DNA from: Microglena sp. YARC
Lineage: Eukaryota > Chlorophyta > Chlorophyceae > Chlamydomonadales > Chlamydomonadaceae
DNA: 64,000 nt
Reading direction: 5' to 3'
NCBI GenBank assembly: GCA_022414725.1
Contig: CM039464.1
Location: 15,826,035 to 15,890,034 of the forward strand
The position numbers were made by a program, and so were the translations under genes. Within the stretch, counting starts at the first letter, position 1; every line of letters begins with the position of its first letter. The notes under the pieces were generated by a model. It searched no databases. It worked only from the letters and a program-made list of their open reading frames with translations, and was not told where the DNA came from. This document shows positions 22,936 through 34,497 of this stretch, piece after piece.

Positions 22936-25900
22936 ATGAGCAACCAAAATTCTGAAAGGTGGAGAAGGCTATGGGTGCTCCCCAGCTGTGCCAGAAGGGC
23001 TGGGATTCTTCCAGTGCGTGCTCGTCGTCATGCAACCCTTTTCCATGTCGATTGTTGTCCAAATATTTTGACGACCATAACCCAAAAAAAAAAAAAAAAC
23101 TCTCTGCTCCAAATACACATTTCGTCTGCCCATGGTCCCCCTTCCTGGACTCGTGATCATGCTGTTGAAACAGCTCGTCTGCCTTATACCAGGCTAATGC
23201 GCAATTGTAAATGCCTAAGTTGTGGTCGTTATCTTTTGCCTGCAGGAATCGGTGGTGGTCTTTACTGCAGCAAAATGTGGAAGGAGGTTTCACAGCAAGA
23301 GGAAAAGCAGAGGGCAACGGAGATAGCCACATCAAACTCGCAATAGTCTTGCTGCCAGTCTTGAAGGCCTCACAGGCCGCTGCTTGCCGCTCCAGCCCTT
23401 GGCGACCGCATCTCTTATTTGCCGCTGTTGCTGCTGCTGCTCCTCCTACCGTCACCTTTGGACTCCGTCTCGCCATTCCAGCCACTAGTATAGCCCTAGC
23501 CGAGCCCTTTCTTCTGCCACAGCCTCTTCCAGCCCCGCTGCTCCTCCTGCCCAAACCCTAATAGGTGCGTTGCTCTGTATTTCACCAGAGTATTTTGTGC
23601 GGAGCCTACCACCCTCACTCGCTGCTGACGAGGTTCTGGCAAGTCATCTCACATGGAGCTGACGTCAGTTGATACATTTATCAGATATCATGCAGCTTGT
23701 GATAAAGCTGCTCTTCTTTACTATGCGGTGGTCATCACGAGCTCGGCGGAGCAAGATGAATTGTCTCGAGGCACGAGTTGTCTCCTCTACTACCCTCTTC
23801 GAATTCCTGTCGTGTCATATTGGCATATTTTTCTGTCATCAGCAACTCACTCTCTTGCTCTCTATGTTCTCCAGCCTCCCATCCTCTCCGTCGCTCGATA
23901 CTTCTCTAATTTTCTGAAAACGATCTGCTGATCATAATGTCATGCGATTCCTAAGCTTGGTGGGGTCAGAACATCGCAAATGCAGCTGCGCCTTAGCTGC
24001 TCGTCGAATGGCGACAGCCCAGCTACGACAGCAGACGAAACGAGGATAAGGAATTCAAAGACCTTTTCCGATGAGAGCAAACCCTATTTGCCATGGGACC
24101 GCGCCTCACGATAATCATGACCTCTTCTGGTCGCCCAGATCCGGCTGGCTAGGAGATAAGTGTCATTAGGATTTTTATGACACAACTAATGCTGCCTTTT
24201 CTACTAGGGGTGGAGGGGGGGGGGGGGTAATGAAAGGAGGCTGGATAAAGAACTGAGACAGCTTCACTCCTCCCTCCTTGCAAGTGTCAGAGCTTGCCCC
24301 CCTGGCAGTTAAAATCGTTGGTATGGCTGTCGCTGAATGATTTGACATGCCAATTCAGGGGTTGGGCAGCAGACAAATACATGAACACGAGTGCCTGGCT
24401 GTAAAGGATTCCGTTTCGATGAGGCGAGCGGCTATTTTGCTTCAACTGGAGCTAGGGGGCTTGGTTGATTTTTGTTGACAGCAGCCATAAACAAGTGTGC
24501 CTGGTCAGTAAAGGATTCTGTTCTGACACCATTTTTTGTTCTGCTGCGCTTACAGGTGTTTCCAATGCAGGAAGAAGGTTGGCTTGACAGGGTTCAAGTG
24601 CAAATGTGAACATGTCTTCTGTGGCTCACACAGGTCAGTCCGCCCACCCCCTTGTTGTGAATATACTGGTGTAATATGTGAACATGTTAATCTATTGTGT
24701 GTGGCAGTGGAGATGTATGTTTTTGTGCGCGGGTAGTGATTCATGTGTAGGGACGGGCATATCATATGGTGACCTGAGGCGATAATGATATCATGCGAGA
24801 TCATACTAATTGCATTATTTGCTATTGTATATACTAATATACATGGTAACCTTAGCCTAGTTAGACTGCCGGCATCGTATCATATCATACGATGATGTGA
24901 AATTATTTCGCTTTTATATGATATCATATTGCTGCTCCCTGCACATGTGTCAGTCCGCCTACCCCACTGACATGAAATGGTCGGGAAGTTCAACTTAACT
25001 TAAACATGCTGAAAAGGTTTCTTGGGAATCATAGCTGATCGAAAAACGCCTTTCAGTTGGAAAAGTCTGTGAATGATGGGGGGCAGATAGAAGGAAGTGG
25101 GATTGAACTGGGATTGAAACGCCCCCTGTCCCAACATCATTGTGCTTGTGTCTCGTGTTACAACAACTAAGTTGTGTCTTGATGTTGGGGGCGGATGACA
25201 GGGTTGGATGGTGGACTCGTGTGTATATCTGGGTTGGGTTGAGTCTGGGTATTGGTTAGGGATGAATGAATTTTGGCTTTGTAAGGGGGGGTGGGGGTCC
25301 TGAGGAATTAGTAATGATGCTGGTAAAATGTGTTACGCTACAATGTTGAGGTCTCCATGTTGAGGGCAGATGACCAGGGTGGGTTGGATAAGACTTTGAA
25401 TTTTGTCAGGCTGCACTTCTAGATGGGCAGCCAACACTTTGTTGCATGTGGTTTGTATTGGTTCTCTGTGGTGCTATTTCTGTTGCTTTTGTTTTTTATT
25501 GGTGGTGGTAGTGGTGGTGGCACCAGTTGTCCATCTGTGCGGCCGCCCCCCCCGCGACGAAATTGACATGCAGCCGACTGTCCCTTCACTAGTTGTCTTA
25601 GGTCCACTCCATCTGTTGCCACCTGTCAATCCGATAGCCAACACTCACCGCCAATTCCTCGCGCTGCTTGCGGCACAGCCTAGGACGTTGTTTTGTGTGT
25701 CGCATCGCCAATTGAGGGACTTCGTGCTACCCCAGTGCGACGTGCTTAAATATATTATGTAAACTCTACGGAGCCGGGAGGGATAGTTCTGACTAGTTAA
25801 GCTGGACCCATGCAGCGCCATGTAGGTACGAAATGGGGACGCATTGCACACAATTAAACAGTGCATGGATCTGATCCATCTTGTGGTGTTATGGTGAGCC

Positions 25901-27159
25901 GTGAGGGCCTCCACCCACTTCTTATCATGTCTTGGTATATGGTAGTATTTAAAATCATCATCACAGAAGATGATTTTAACAGAAAATAGGGAATAAAGTG
26001 TCGTTGGCATGTGTAACCAATTGTCTTACCAACGTGGTCTTGTCTAATCATCTTGTGTAACCAACTTTGTTACATGGCTCCAGCCAGCACCTTGGCTTGC
26101 TGTAATGGGAAGTAGAAATTATTACCTGGAAAATGTAGCAATTATCATCTTTTTCAAAACAATCAAAACCTAAGCATTTTGTCAAAACATACTAATGCTG
26201 ACCTTTGTATCCTGCGTTTTTGCCTCAGGCTTGCTGAATGCCACGCTGGCATGTCTAACCTCCTTGCACCAACCACCTTGTATCCTGCCTTTCTGCCCCA
26301 GGCTTGCTGAGTGCCATGCTGGCATGTCTAACCTCCTTGCACCAACCACCTTGTATCCTGCCTTTCTGCCCCAGGCTTGCTGAGTGCCACACTGGCATGT
26401 CTAACCTCCTTGCACCAACCGCCTTAGATCCTGCCTTTCTGCCCCAGGCTTGCTGAGTGCCACGCTGGCATGTCTAACCTCCTTGCACCAACCACCTTGT
26501 ATCCTGTCTTTCTGCCCCAGGCTTGCTGAGTGCCACGAATGCCCCTATGACTATAAAACAGTACAAAGAGCCCAACTGGCGGAGGCCAACCCTGTTATAC
26601 AGGCTGCCAAGTAAGTAGGGAACGGCAGTACGATATCATGTTGTTAGATGATGGCGGCAGTCGGACTAGGATTAAGTTACCATTAATATACAATATCCTA
26701 TGATGCAATTCGTTTTCTACCATACTCACCTTGGGTCAACATCAAATGATATGCTGGTTCCTCCAGTAAGTGCTAAGCTGCATATGCGCAACCACCACAA
26801 CCACCTGTGGCCAGTCACTTTCCTCCACACAACCACCGCCACGCCATTACTCTGGAGTACCAAGGGAAACCGGATATGTATTTGTTCACCCTTGTTAGAG
26901 AACCTCCTGCTAATATGACTTTTCTTTCTGTACACTAGCTTTCCTTTTCGGCTATGATAGCAGCTTCCAGGTGGCTGTCCTGGCTAGATATCCGGCCGAG
27001 ACCTTTCATGCTGTTAAACGAACATTGTATCTATTATGTTTGACTATTGTTCCACGATGTGTAAACTCTTCACACCACACGCATCCACCACATCTGAACC
27101 ACCAACCCACCACACTCATCCCACCACCCCTCTTGCACCTCAGGGTTCAAAAGATCTAG
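22936..27159 (+). CDS. A20/AN1 zinc-finger stress-associated protein
   Basis: Plant and algal stress-associated proteins (SAPs) carry an N-terminal A20 and a C-terminal AN1 zinc finger; A20 fingers bind ubiquitin and several members act in abiotic-stress responses. Exons read as 22936-23013, 23246-23564, 24556-24633, 26521-26610 and 27144-27159. The AN1 finger is textbook: [20 protein letters not shown], then [32 protein letters not shown] and a terminal KVQKI before TAG. Junction phases agree from exon 2 onward (AG+G, AG+G, AA+G). The A20 half is recognisable ([22 protein letters not shown]), but frames shift near 22975, 23000, 23275 and 23340. These are probably consensus indels, since the AN1 half is intact; a pseudogene is the alternative. 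Two MITEs and a 73-bp splice-site array lie in the AN1 introns. The A20 start at 22936 (MSNQNSER) is the most plausible. Confidence 0.85.
24748..24941. mobile_element. MITE family 2, copy B (SAP gene intron)
   Basis: It begins TAGGGACGGGCATATCATAT and ends ATCATATTGCTGCTCCCTG. The flanks (ttcatgtg / cacatgtg) are an imperfect 8-bp duplication. It lies about 115 bp downstream of the first AN1 exon. Confidence 0.75.
24942..26228. other. Long intron of the SAP gene; no exon recognised
   Basis: The sequence is unique to weakly repetitive. There are duplicated phrases near 25180 and 25340 (ttgagg..gatgacagggttgg) and a dispersed element E core near 26070-26105. A 119-codon open frame at 25403-25762 has no recognisable domain and is probably fortuitous. 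Confidence 0.5.
26229..26520 (+). repeat. 73-bp array of the AN1-exon acceptor (exon-edge array)
   Basis: Four exact-length 73-bp units begin at 26229, 26302, 26375 and 26448; the true exon starts at 26521. Every unit carries the polypyrimidine tract tcctgcctttctgccccag and the first exon bases gcttgctgagtgccac, and then diverges from the coding sequence. Only the last acceptor leads into the AN1 codons. Splicing to an earlier one would hit a TGA in the next unit. Confidence 0.95.
26616..26764. mobile_element. MITE family 2, copy C, inserted 5 nt into the splice donor
   Basis: The element TAGGGAACGGCAGTACGATA ... ATGCTGGTTCCTCC starts directly after exon 26521-26610 plus gtaag. The right flank repeats agtaag, so the target duplication copies the 5' splice site. 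Confidence 0.75.
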
Positions 27160-28719
27160 GACTCCTATAACCTTTGACTACGGCGATATCCCCACTATGA
27201 CTCGTGGCTTCTTCTTGCCACCCTGTGGCTGTGTGGCTTGGTAGCACTTGATCCGATGCTGAGCTGCGCTTAGGTTCATGGATGACTTGCTTGGAAGACG
27301 ACGCTACTTAGTACTCAATATAATAATGGTCATTATTATTTTGAGAATTCCTGGTTCCCTGGTTCCTCTCTGAATGTGCCCGTGGCTTGTTGGAGTCAAA
27401 TTCCTGGTTCCCTGCCAGACTCTGAATGTGCCCGTGGCTTGTTGAAGTCTAGTAGGGCAATCGCGAACATCTGGTGTGGACCGCGCACTAGGGCTTCTGA
27501 CTAGATAGAATATGGACTTATCACTGTTAACTTGGGGTTACTTGGCCACACGTTCAACCCCTGCAAAGCAAATCCTGGGAACCTGTGGAGTTTCCAGGCT
27601 GGCAGGCACCAGAGCACGTCCAACCCCTCCGAAGTAAATGCTGGATAGTTGTGGAGCTTCCAGGCTGGAACGCATCAAGACTCCAGGCTGGCAGGCACCA
27701 GAGAACGTCCGACCCCTTGGAAGCAATTGCTGGAACGCTGTGTAGCTTCCAGGAAGAACATATAACTGACTTGTGTCTGAATATAACAGAGGTAACCGCA
27801 TCATAACCACTTTTCTTCTTTGGGCTACTCCTGGCAGTTTCCCGCCAGCCCCATTATCCAGCCACTGGGTCAAACCAAAAGCTTGCAGCTGCATTGGAAT
27901 GCCTGCCATGTCAGCTTTCATATGTACTAGCAAGCTTCAGGTTTGGCCCAAGGACAGGGAAAGGAAGCTGCCTAGAAGCTGCTTCGCGTAGCCTAAAAAA
28001 GAAACAGTGATCGTAGCAGGTGTAGCAGTATCAGGTGGACTACGTCAGACTAGGCGTAATGACAGCATCTGGACAGAATGGGTTAGCAGCATCATAATAT
28101 TTGTAATAGTGGGTGTAAGAATCATATTAGGTGTAAAACTGGGTGTAACAGCATTAGAACAGAATGGGTGTAACAGCATCGTATAAGATTAGGCTTTCTT
28201 AATGCATTTAATGAAGACGGTCACTGTGAGTGTTTGCTACCATGTGTAACATGTTCTTTGAACTTTGTAACGCGGCCCTAGTAAGGCCATCAGCTGCCCT
28301 TACTATTGTCATTTCTTCGGCAGTAACAAAACATTCAGATAATCTCATTCACTGTCGTGCAACGTTGATCCTCTCTCTCTCTCTCTCTCAATGGCTGTCT
28401 TGTTTTTAAGGCACCTGCACGAACCATGAAAACAAATTAGCAACAGAAAGGAAAGAAGGCAAGCAGGAGGAGAAAATGGGCCCGAGCGTTTTGAAGATAT
28501 AAGATATACCATAGGCACCCCAGGGAATGAAAGGAGAGTGTAGACCCTGGTCCAGAGTAAATAAAGAGTGTTCAGCCCCGGACGTGTTGAACGACCCTGC
28601 ATGGAAGGTGATCAAAAAAATCTCGATCCGCGGTGAACCCATGCCACAACAGTCCCATGGAACTTGTTACATACAACTGCTAACATTTGGCTAATTTTTG
28701 CCAAATGTGGTCAGTTCAT
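27160..28719. other. 3' region of the SAP gene and spacer, with short tandem duplications
   Basis: 27345-27445 contains two copies of aattcctggttccctg ... ctgaatgtgcccgtggcttg. 27555-27760 contains three copies of a unit of about 75 bp with gcttccaggctggcaggcac. TGTAA, the usual polyadenylation signal of volvocine algae, occurs near 28236 and 28268 and could end the SAP transcript. A (CT)n tract lies at 28371-28389. No further gene is seen. Confidence 0.45.
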
Positions 28720-28920
28720 TTGGAGTAGGGCCAGGAATCGCCGAGGTATCGGTTTATCCATATACCTGAACTTTGGGTCTTGAACTTGCTTACATGGCTC
28801 CAGCCAGCAATTTGGCTGCTCGCCGTCTTGGGCAGTAACATAATCAGTTCAAAGCAAAGCATTTTTATCAAAATGTACCTGATACAATCTCTTCCTACAA
28901 TCATTGATACAAAAAGGCAT
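28720..28920 (-). mobile_element. Dispersed element E, minus copy
   Basis: The reverse complement aligns with 21810-22030, including tgattgtaggaagagattgt, gcgagcagccaaattgctgg and ctggagccatgtaagcaag. The two copies bracket the SAP gene in opposite orientation. Confidence 0.6.
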
Positions 28921-28989
28921 GGCTATTGACACTATAACTGAGCATCTATCTATGTCAGACGATAGAAACCATAGTTCAACGTACACTAA

Positions 28990-29352
28990 CTACTAAACAA
29001 TAGGGATATTAAATGCATAGCAAGACTACGTCTTCGAGCCCACAACTTAAATGTCGAATCAGTAAGGAGTACCTCTCGATCTGGTAGAATTTGCAGGTGC
29101 TGTGATATGATGGTTGACGGTAGAAGAGTAGTCGAAGATGAAATGCATTTAATATCAGAATGTCCGTTCTACGCTGAGGATAGAAAAATTGTTTTTGAGA
29201 AAATGAACATTGAAACTGAATTGGTGGTTACAAACTCCAGTATGAAGCTGGTTATGGATCCCGATTCCTTTGAAGGAAGTACGGTACTTAATACCATTTA
29301 TAAAAAATGCGATAATAATCGCACAATTAAATTATCATCCCAGCTGAGATGA
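28990..29352 (+). pseudogene. 5'-truncated non-LTR retrotransposon: C-terminal zinc knuckle of the reverse transcriptase
   Basis: The frame is open from just after a TAA at 28987 to TGA at 29350. It reads IARLRLRAHNLNVES, then GRICRCCDMMVDGRR, EDEMHLISECPFYAEDRK and a short tail ending SSQLR. The C-x2-C ... H-x4-C spacing following an RLR..HNL stretch is typical of the zinc-binding region found after reverse transcriptase in LINE ORF2 proteins. The catalytic reverse transcriptase and endonuclease are absent, consistent with 5' truncation on insertion. Its 3' UTR continues to about 29530, and the same tail recurs elsewhere in the window. Confidence 0.65.
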
Positions 29353-29394
29353 TGACTAAATAATATTGTAGAATTAAATTATCACTGTAGCACG

Positions 29395-29532
29395 AACCCA
29401 GGGCCTCCGTTGGTAAAACGATTGTTAGAGGTTCAGTTCACCAGTGCTTTTTCTTTTTAAGCCCTTCCTATTACGGTTGGGCAAGTACCTTTAGCCTTTT
29501 TGGCCTACCCCTGGACTGTAACATAGACACAC
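29395..29532 (+). mobile_element. LINE 3' UTR and terminus
   Basis: Key words in order are ggtaaaacgattgtt, gttcagttcaccagtgcttt, taagcccttcct, gggcaagtacctttagcc and ggcctacccctggactgtaa, then catagacacacaca. The reverse complement of 61070-61200 matches it end to end, and shorter copies lie at 9945, 30935, 31236 and 49990. Confidence 0.7.
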
Positions 29533-30300
29533 ACATCTATCCATATGCAGTCAGCAATACCCTGCTGTGATTTGACTGTTACATGTTTGTCAGCCAACTT
29601 AAGGCTGCTCGCCATCTCCCGAGTCCGATCCCCCCGTGCGGTACAGACGGGAAAAACAGGCAGCATACTACTACCGTATACTATGCGGATTGAACAGTTA
29701 TATTTCAATTATATATTTGATACAGATGCTTAGATGTTTGATTGATTAGCATTGTTTTCGTTAACGTTTACATTTCCCCTGGTTATTGCCTTACTGGTAT
29801 GAATGCACTGCCGAAGACTGCTTGCCGCCTAATTGCTGGCCGGTGCCATGTAAGTAAATAACCAAGTTAGGCAGTTTGAATATTTACACAGGCACCGTGC
29901 TTTGAAATAGTGCTGGGCGTTTAATATGTATCTCAATAGGGGTAGTGGTGAATGTTCGTTTGGCAGAGGGTCGGTATCCCTGACTTCCTGAGTGCGGCCC
30001 AGAGGGGTGCGGCCTATATGACAAGACAAACCCAAAGTGCCCCTACTCTTTTGTGGGAGTGGCAAAGCCATTCGAACTGAATCCTCAGTGTCCCACCTCC
30101 TGGGGTGAAATACTTCTCACAACTGTAAAAAATGATTCATTAGGATTGAAGAGCGAGCAAAGATGTGAGGTTCCTAGAATCCTAGGGAATGTGCAAAAAT
30201 AATTGTTTCTTACACTGTGTCTTACACATTATGATTTATTCATTTGGCATCCGTGCGATCAAATGTTAACAGGGCATGAATGTTATACCTGCGCGCTACT
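29533..30300. other. No gene recognised
   Basis: The sequence is unique-looking and moderately AT-rich. An element E-like core (gccgcctaattgctggccgg, gccatgtaa) sits at about 29823-29855. Open frames are below 85 codons and unrecognised. Confidence 0.4.
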
Positions 30301-30383
30301 TGGTGGTTGCCCCCAGTGAAAGCAAACGGGCTGGCCCCCTCAACCTCCCGCCTCGTAATACGGCGCACTATTTATATATTTAT
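30301..30383 (+). mobile_element. Short retroposon, family A
   Basis: The core ggttgcccccagtgaaagca through cctcgtaatacggc is followed by actatttatatatttat. It is followed directly by the family D fragment. Confidence 0.7.
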
Positions 30384-30505
30384 CAGCGCGCTAATGGTGA
30401 CTACTGCTAGTTCCGGCTTACGCAGTGGTGTCCTTCACTTCAGGTCCTGAGAGTGGCACATTACTCGAATGTAACAATTTAAATTTAAATTTCAATATCA
30501 GCGCG
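30384..30505 (+). mobile_element. Short retroposon, family D, with (AATTT)n tail
   Basis: atggtgactactgctagttc, cggcttacgcagtggtgtcc and gagagtggcacattactcga, then atgtaac and an aatttaaattt tail. The same body occurs in plus sense at 36178-36310 with an (aatttc)n tail. Confidence 0.7.
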
Positions 30506-30534
30506 CTACTTGCAACCACCGAATCCACCATCAC

Positions 30535-30625
30535 TGGGTATCACAAAAGGGGATTTGGAATTGGGAAACTGTGAGCAGCCCAGAGATGACTAAAAAACAT
30601 GTAACAATCAAATCCATCATTCTAC
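30535..30625 (+). mobile_element. Short retroposon, family C fragment
   Basis: gggtatcacaaaaggggatt, ttggaattgggaaactgtga and gcagcccagagatgac, with an end in acatgtaacaatca, correspond to 9138-9225 and 9810-9880. Confidence 0.55.
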
Positions 30626-30640
30626 CTTAACCTTCCCCCG

Positions 30641-30728
30641 GTGGTTGGCCCCAGTGAAAGCAAGCAACCTGGCCCTCTCAACCTCACGCTTCGTAATAAG
30701 GCGTCCTATTTATTTATTTATTTATTTA
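30641..30728 (+). mobile_element. Short retroposon, family A
   Basis: gtggttggccccagtgaaag ... cttcgtaataaggc followed by a (ttta)n tail of about 20 bp. Confidence 0.75.
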
Positions 30729-30934
30729 CCTTCCCCCCGAACACCCAATGAATTTAGTTGGTATGGCATATGGGCACCCTGGGGCACATCAGCCCATCCG
30801 ATGCAATGCAATGTAATTTTGAACACTGCTTCCCCCCCATTTCGCAGCACAGTGAACACATCAAAGACACTGGCAAAGAAAATAGAAGCCTTCAAACTGC
30901 ACAGGCACCCCCCTGGATGGTCTAGAATTATCTT

Positions 30935-31010
30935 GATTAGTACAGGATGGGCAAGTCCCTGAAGCCTAATTGGCTACAGTACCTCTTGGACTGTTACATA
31001 CTTGCATAAG
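30935..31010 (+). mobile_element. LINE 3'-tail fragment
   Basis: gatgggcaagtccctgaagc, ctaattggctaca and cctcttggactgttacatac match the LINE terminus at 29.5 kb. A MITE lies immediately downstream. Confidence 0.6.
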
Positions 31011-31026
31011 CCTCTGTGATAGGCCT

Positions 31027-31221
31027 CAGGGTACTACATTTTGTGAAATTGGCCTGCGCTAAAAGCGCACAAACGTCAAATTGGTCAGCGCTTTGTAGTG
31101 CAGAAAGCGCAAAAACTGCGCGCTGTGCCCACAGGGGGGTGAAAAAACTGCACGAAACGCGCAGTGGGGCTCAAAAAGCGTGCGCGAAATCGCGCTGCCG
31201 CGCGCGCTTTGTAGTACCCTG
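31027..31221. mobile_element. hAT-like MITE, family 1, copy B (195 bp, inverted)
   Basis: The terminal repeats are CAGGGTACTACA and TGTAGTACCCTG. A perfect 8-bp target duplication, ATAGGCCT, lies at 31019-31026 and 31222-31229. It has the same length as copy A and the opposite orientation. Confidence 0.92.
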
Positions 31222-31235
31222 ATAGGCCTATGTAT

Positions 31236-31370
31236 GTATATTCACAGTCCAGGGGTATCCAAATAGGCTAAAGGGACTCGCAGGAAAGGCAGTTTAACTA
31301 ACACGCACTGGTGAACTGACCCCCAATAAATTGTGAAGGCCTAATACTTGCCTCCCCCCTCGGACTGTAT
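31236..31370 (-). mobile_element. LINE 3'-tail fragment, minus
   Basis: cacagtccaggggtatccaa, ataggctaaagggact and cactggtgaactgaccccc are the reverse complement of the LINE tail at 29.4-29.53 kb. Confidence 0.65.
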
Positions 31371-31479
31371 GATGCATTCATTTTGAGTTGTCACTAATCT
31401 GTGAAAATAAAAAATTGCGTAGCAATTCCACAAACTTTAAAATCACAGTACAGTTGAACTGCAGGGCTATAAAGGTAGC

Positions 31480-31660
31480 AAGATGCATGTGCATGTGTAC
31501 TGGATGAGTGCAGTACATGAGTGTACTGGGAGTGTGATGCTTTGGTGCATAATATGAAACATTATCCATGTGCATATGTACAGCATGCACTGGATGAGTG
31601 CAGTACATACTTGCAGTACATGAGTGGACTGGGAGAGTGATACTTTGGTGTGTAACATGA
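31480..31660. repeat. Direct duplication of about 100-115 bp
   Basis: atgtgtactggatgagtgca ... gtactgggagtgtgatgctt at 31490-31552 is repeated at 31590-31655. Confidence 0.6.
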
Positions 31661-32940
31661 CAGGTCAGCGCCTGATTGTCTCAGTCATCTTGTTGAAGAA
31701 GGCGTAATAGCATGGCCTGCCTCCACTGACTGATCATGACAGATCAGCACCTGTTGTCCCAGTCATCTTGTTGGAGGAGGAATAAGAGCATGGCCTGCCT
31801 CCACTCACTGCTCATCACTAAATCATGGCTTCTGATCAGCTTATCACGATAACGTCAACATTATTGGCTGTGTCATCATACCACCATCTAAAGGTCAGCA
31901 CCTTCTTGTCCCAATCATCTTGTTGATGATAGGGTTGGAGCATGGCCTGCCTCTACTGACTGATCATCACAAACTCATGGCTGCTGATCAGCTAATCACG
32001 ATTGGGTCAACATGATCAGCTGATCACGATAACGTCAAGATGATTGGCTGCGTCATCATACCACCATCGCACAGGTCAGCGGCTGCTTGTCCCAATCATC
32101 TTGTTGAGGAAAGAGTTGGAGCAGGGCCTGCCTCCACTGACTGACCATCACTAAATCATAGCACATGATCAGCTTATCACGATAACGTCAACATGATCAG
32201 CTTATCACCATAAGTCAGCATGGTCAGCTTATCACGACAACGCCAACATGATTGGCTGCATCATCATTCGACCATTGTACAGGTCAGCGCCTGCTTGCCC
32301 CAATCATCTTGTTGAGGAAAGAGTTGGAGCAGGGCCTGCCTCCACTGACTGACCATCACTTAATCATAGCACATGATCAGCTTATCACGATAACGTCAAC
32401 ATGATCAGCTTATCACGATAACGTCAACATGATCAGCTTATCACGATAACGTCAACATGATCAGCTTATCACGATAACGTCAACATGATCAGCATATCAC
32501 AATAAGTCAGCATGATCAGCTAATCACGACAACGTCAACATGATTGGCTGCGTCATCATACGACCATTGTACATGCCAGCGCCTGCTTGTCCCAATCATC
32601 TTGTTGAGGAAAGAGTTGGGGCAGGGCCTGCTGCGCAGTGGGTCTCAACAAGTGTGCGCAAAATGGCGCTGCCACGCGCGCTTTGTAGTGCCCTGACATG
32701 CTCATTAGCTCGATCGGGTCATCATACCAGCTTCGTACCGGGCAGCACTTATTCTCCTCATCTGGCTTGTTGAATATATAGTAGGTGCACGGCCTGCCTC
32801 CACTGACTGATCATCACAAAATCATGGCTTCTGATCAGCTTAGCACGATCGGGTCATCGTACCAGCTTCGTACCGGGCAGCACTTATTCTCCTCATCTGG
32901 CTTGTTGAATATTGAGTAGGTGCAGGGCCTGCCTCCACAC
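31661..32940. repeat. Higher-order array with nested 28-bp ATCAGCTTATCACGATAACG unit
   Basis: A large unit (gcgcctgcttgtcccaatca ... ttgttgaggaaagagttgga ... gcctgcctccactgactga) recurs about seven times. Between 32160 and 32540 the nested word atgatcagcttatcacgata + acgtcaac is repeated many times. A MITE fragment interrupts it at 32631-32695. Confidence 0.85.
32631..32695. mobile_element. hAT-like MITE, family 1, terminal fragment
   Basis: ctgcgcagtgggtctcaaca ... gcgctttgtagtgccctg corresponds to one end of copy B (31155-31221). The rest of the element is absent. Confidence 0.7.
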
Positions 32941-32984
32941 AGGGTCCAAATGTTCTCACACTGGGCATTTTGCCTCATCACAAT

Positions 32985-33400
32985 GCAGATCTACGTGGGC
33001 AAGTGAGGGGCATTTTTCAGGTGAGGCTGGGTGAGGGACATATTGAAAGAGACGCACCCAGCCTCACATTTTTCAGGTGAGGCTGGGTGAGGGACAATGC
33101 AGATCTACGTGGGCAGGTGAGGGGCATTTTGCATTGTGCTCGTGTGTGGGTGTGGGTGTGTGGGTGGGTGGGGGGTGTATGTGAAGGTGAGGGATGTTTT
33201 GTGGGTGAGTCTGGGTGAGGGACTTTGTTTTTTATGTGGGCAGGTGAGGAACATTTTTGCACTGTGCTCGTGTGTGTGTGTGTGGGGGGGGGGGGGTTGG
33301 GTTGGGGTTGGGGGTTGGGGGTTGGGGGATTGGGGGAATTTTGCTCTCATGTGTGTGGGTGGGTGAGGGGGCAGGAGAGACTGGGTGAGGGGATTTTATT
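32985..33400. repeat. GTGAGGGACATTTTGCA-type repeat with GT/GGGTT tracts
   Basis: Units share gtgggcaggtgaggggcatt, ttgca(t/c)tgtgctcgtgtgtg and ctgggtgaggga, separated by (GTGG)n and (GGGTT)n runs. Four to five degenerate copies are present. Confidence 0.7.
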
Positions 33401-33409
33401 TTTACATAT

Positions 33410-33700
33410 TAAAAATACAGAATATTAAATACTTAACCCAATATAAAAATACATAACAGAATAAAATAAAATAAAAATAACAAGCTAATACAAAAATACA
33501 TAACATAATAAAATAAAATAAAAATAACAAGCTAATACAAAAATACATAACATAATAAAATAAAATAAAAATAACAAGCTAATACAAAAATACATAACAA
33601 TAAAATAAAATAAAAATAACAAGCTAATACAAAAATACATAACATAGTAAAATAAAATAAAAATAACAAGCTAATACAAAAATACATAACCTAATACAAA
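33410..33700. repeat. 47-bp AT-rich minisatellite, about 6 copies
   Basis: The unit is taatacaaaaatacataaca + taataaaataaaataaaaat + aacaagc. It is the most AT-rich stretch of the window and is bordered by GC-rich arrays. Confidence 0.9.
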
Positions 33701-33754
33701 ACATCCTGAACTCCTGGGCAAGCCCTATATTAACCCATCCTATAGTAATTCCCC

Positions 33755-34490
33755 CAAATCCCTGCTACACCCCCCCTGTACAAAGAATTTACCGGAGACG
33801 CACCACTGCTACACCCCCCCTGTACAAAGACCTACCAGACACACACCACTAGTACACACACCAACCGTGCTACACCCCCCTGTACTATGACCTACTAGAC
33901 GCACACCACTAGTACACACACCAACCCTGCTACACCCCCCCTGTACTATGACCTACTAGACGCACACCACTAGTACACACACCAACCCTGCTACACCCCC
34001 CCCTGTACTATGACCTACTAGACGCACACCACTAGTACACACACCAACCCTACTACACCCCCCCTGTACAAAGAAATTACGGAGACACACCACTGGTACA
34101 CCCCCCCTGTACAAAGACCTACCAAACACACCACTGGTACACCCCCCCTGTACAAAGACCTACCAAACACACCACTGGTACACCCCCCCTGTACAAAGAC
34201 CTACCAAACACACCACTGGTACACCCCCCCTGTACAAAGACCTACCAAACACACCACTGGTACACCCCCCCTGTACAAAGACCTACCAAACACACCACTG
34301 GTACACCCCCCCTGTACAAAGACCAACCAGACGCACCACTGGTACACCCCCCCTGTACAAAGACCTACCAAACACACCACTGGTACACCCTCCCTGTACA
34401 AAGACCAACCAGACACACCACTGGTACACCCCCCCTGTACAAAGAACTACCTGACACACACCACTGGTACACACACCAACCCTGCCACAA
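33755..34490. repeat. 41-bp and about 60-bp CTGGTACACCCCCCCTGTAC minisatellite
   Basis: A 41-bp unit (caccactggtacaccccccc + tgtacaaagacctaccaaac + a) repeats from 34088 to about 34430. To the left a longer variant with actagtacacacaccaaccc repeats about four times. Confidence 0.9.
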
Positions 34491-34497
34491 ATATACG

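Noticed and set aside
25403..25762. 119-codon plus-strand ORF as a gene
   Set aside because: It lies in a SAP intron, has a (GGT)-derived Val run and no recognisable domain.
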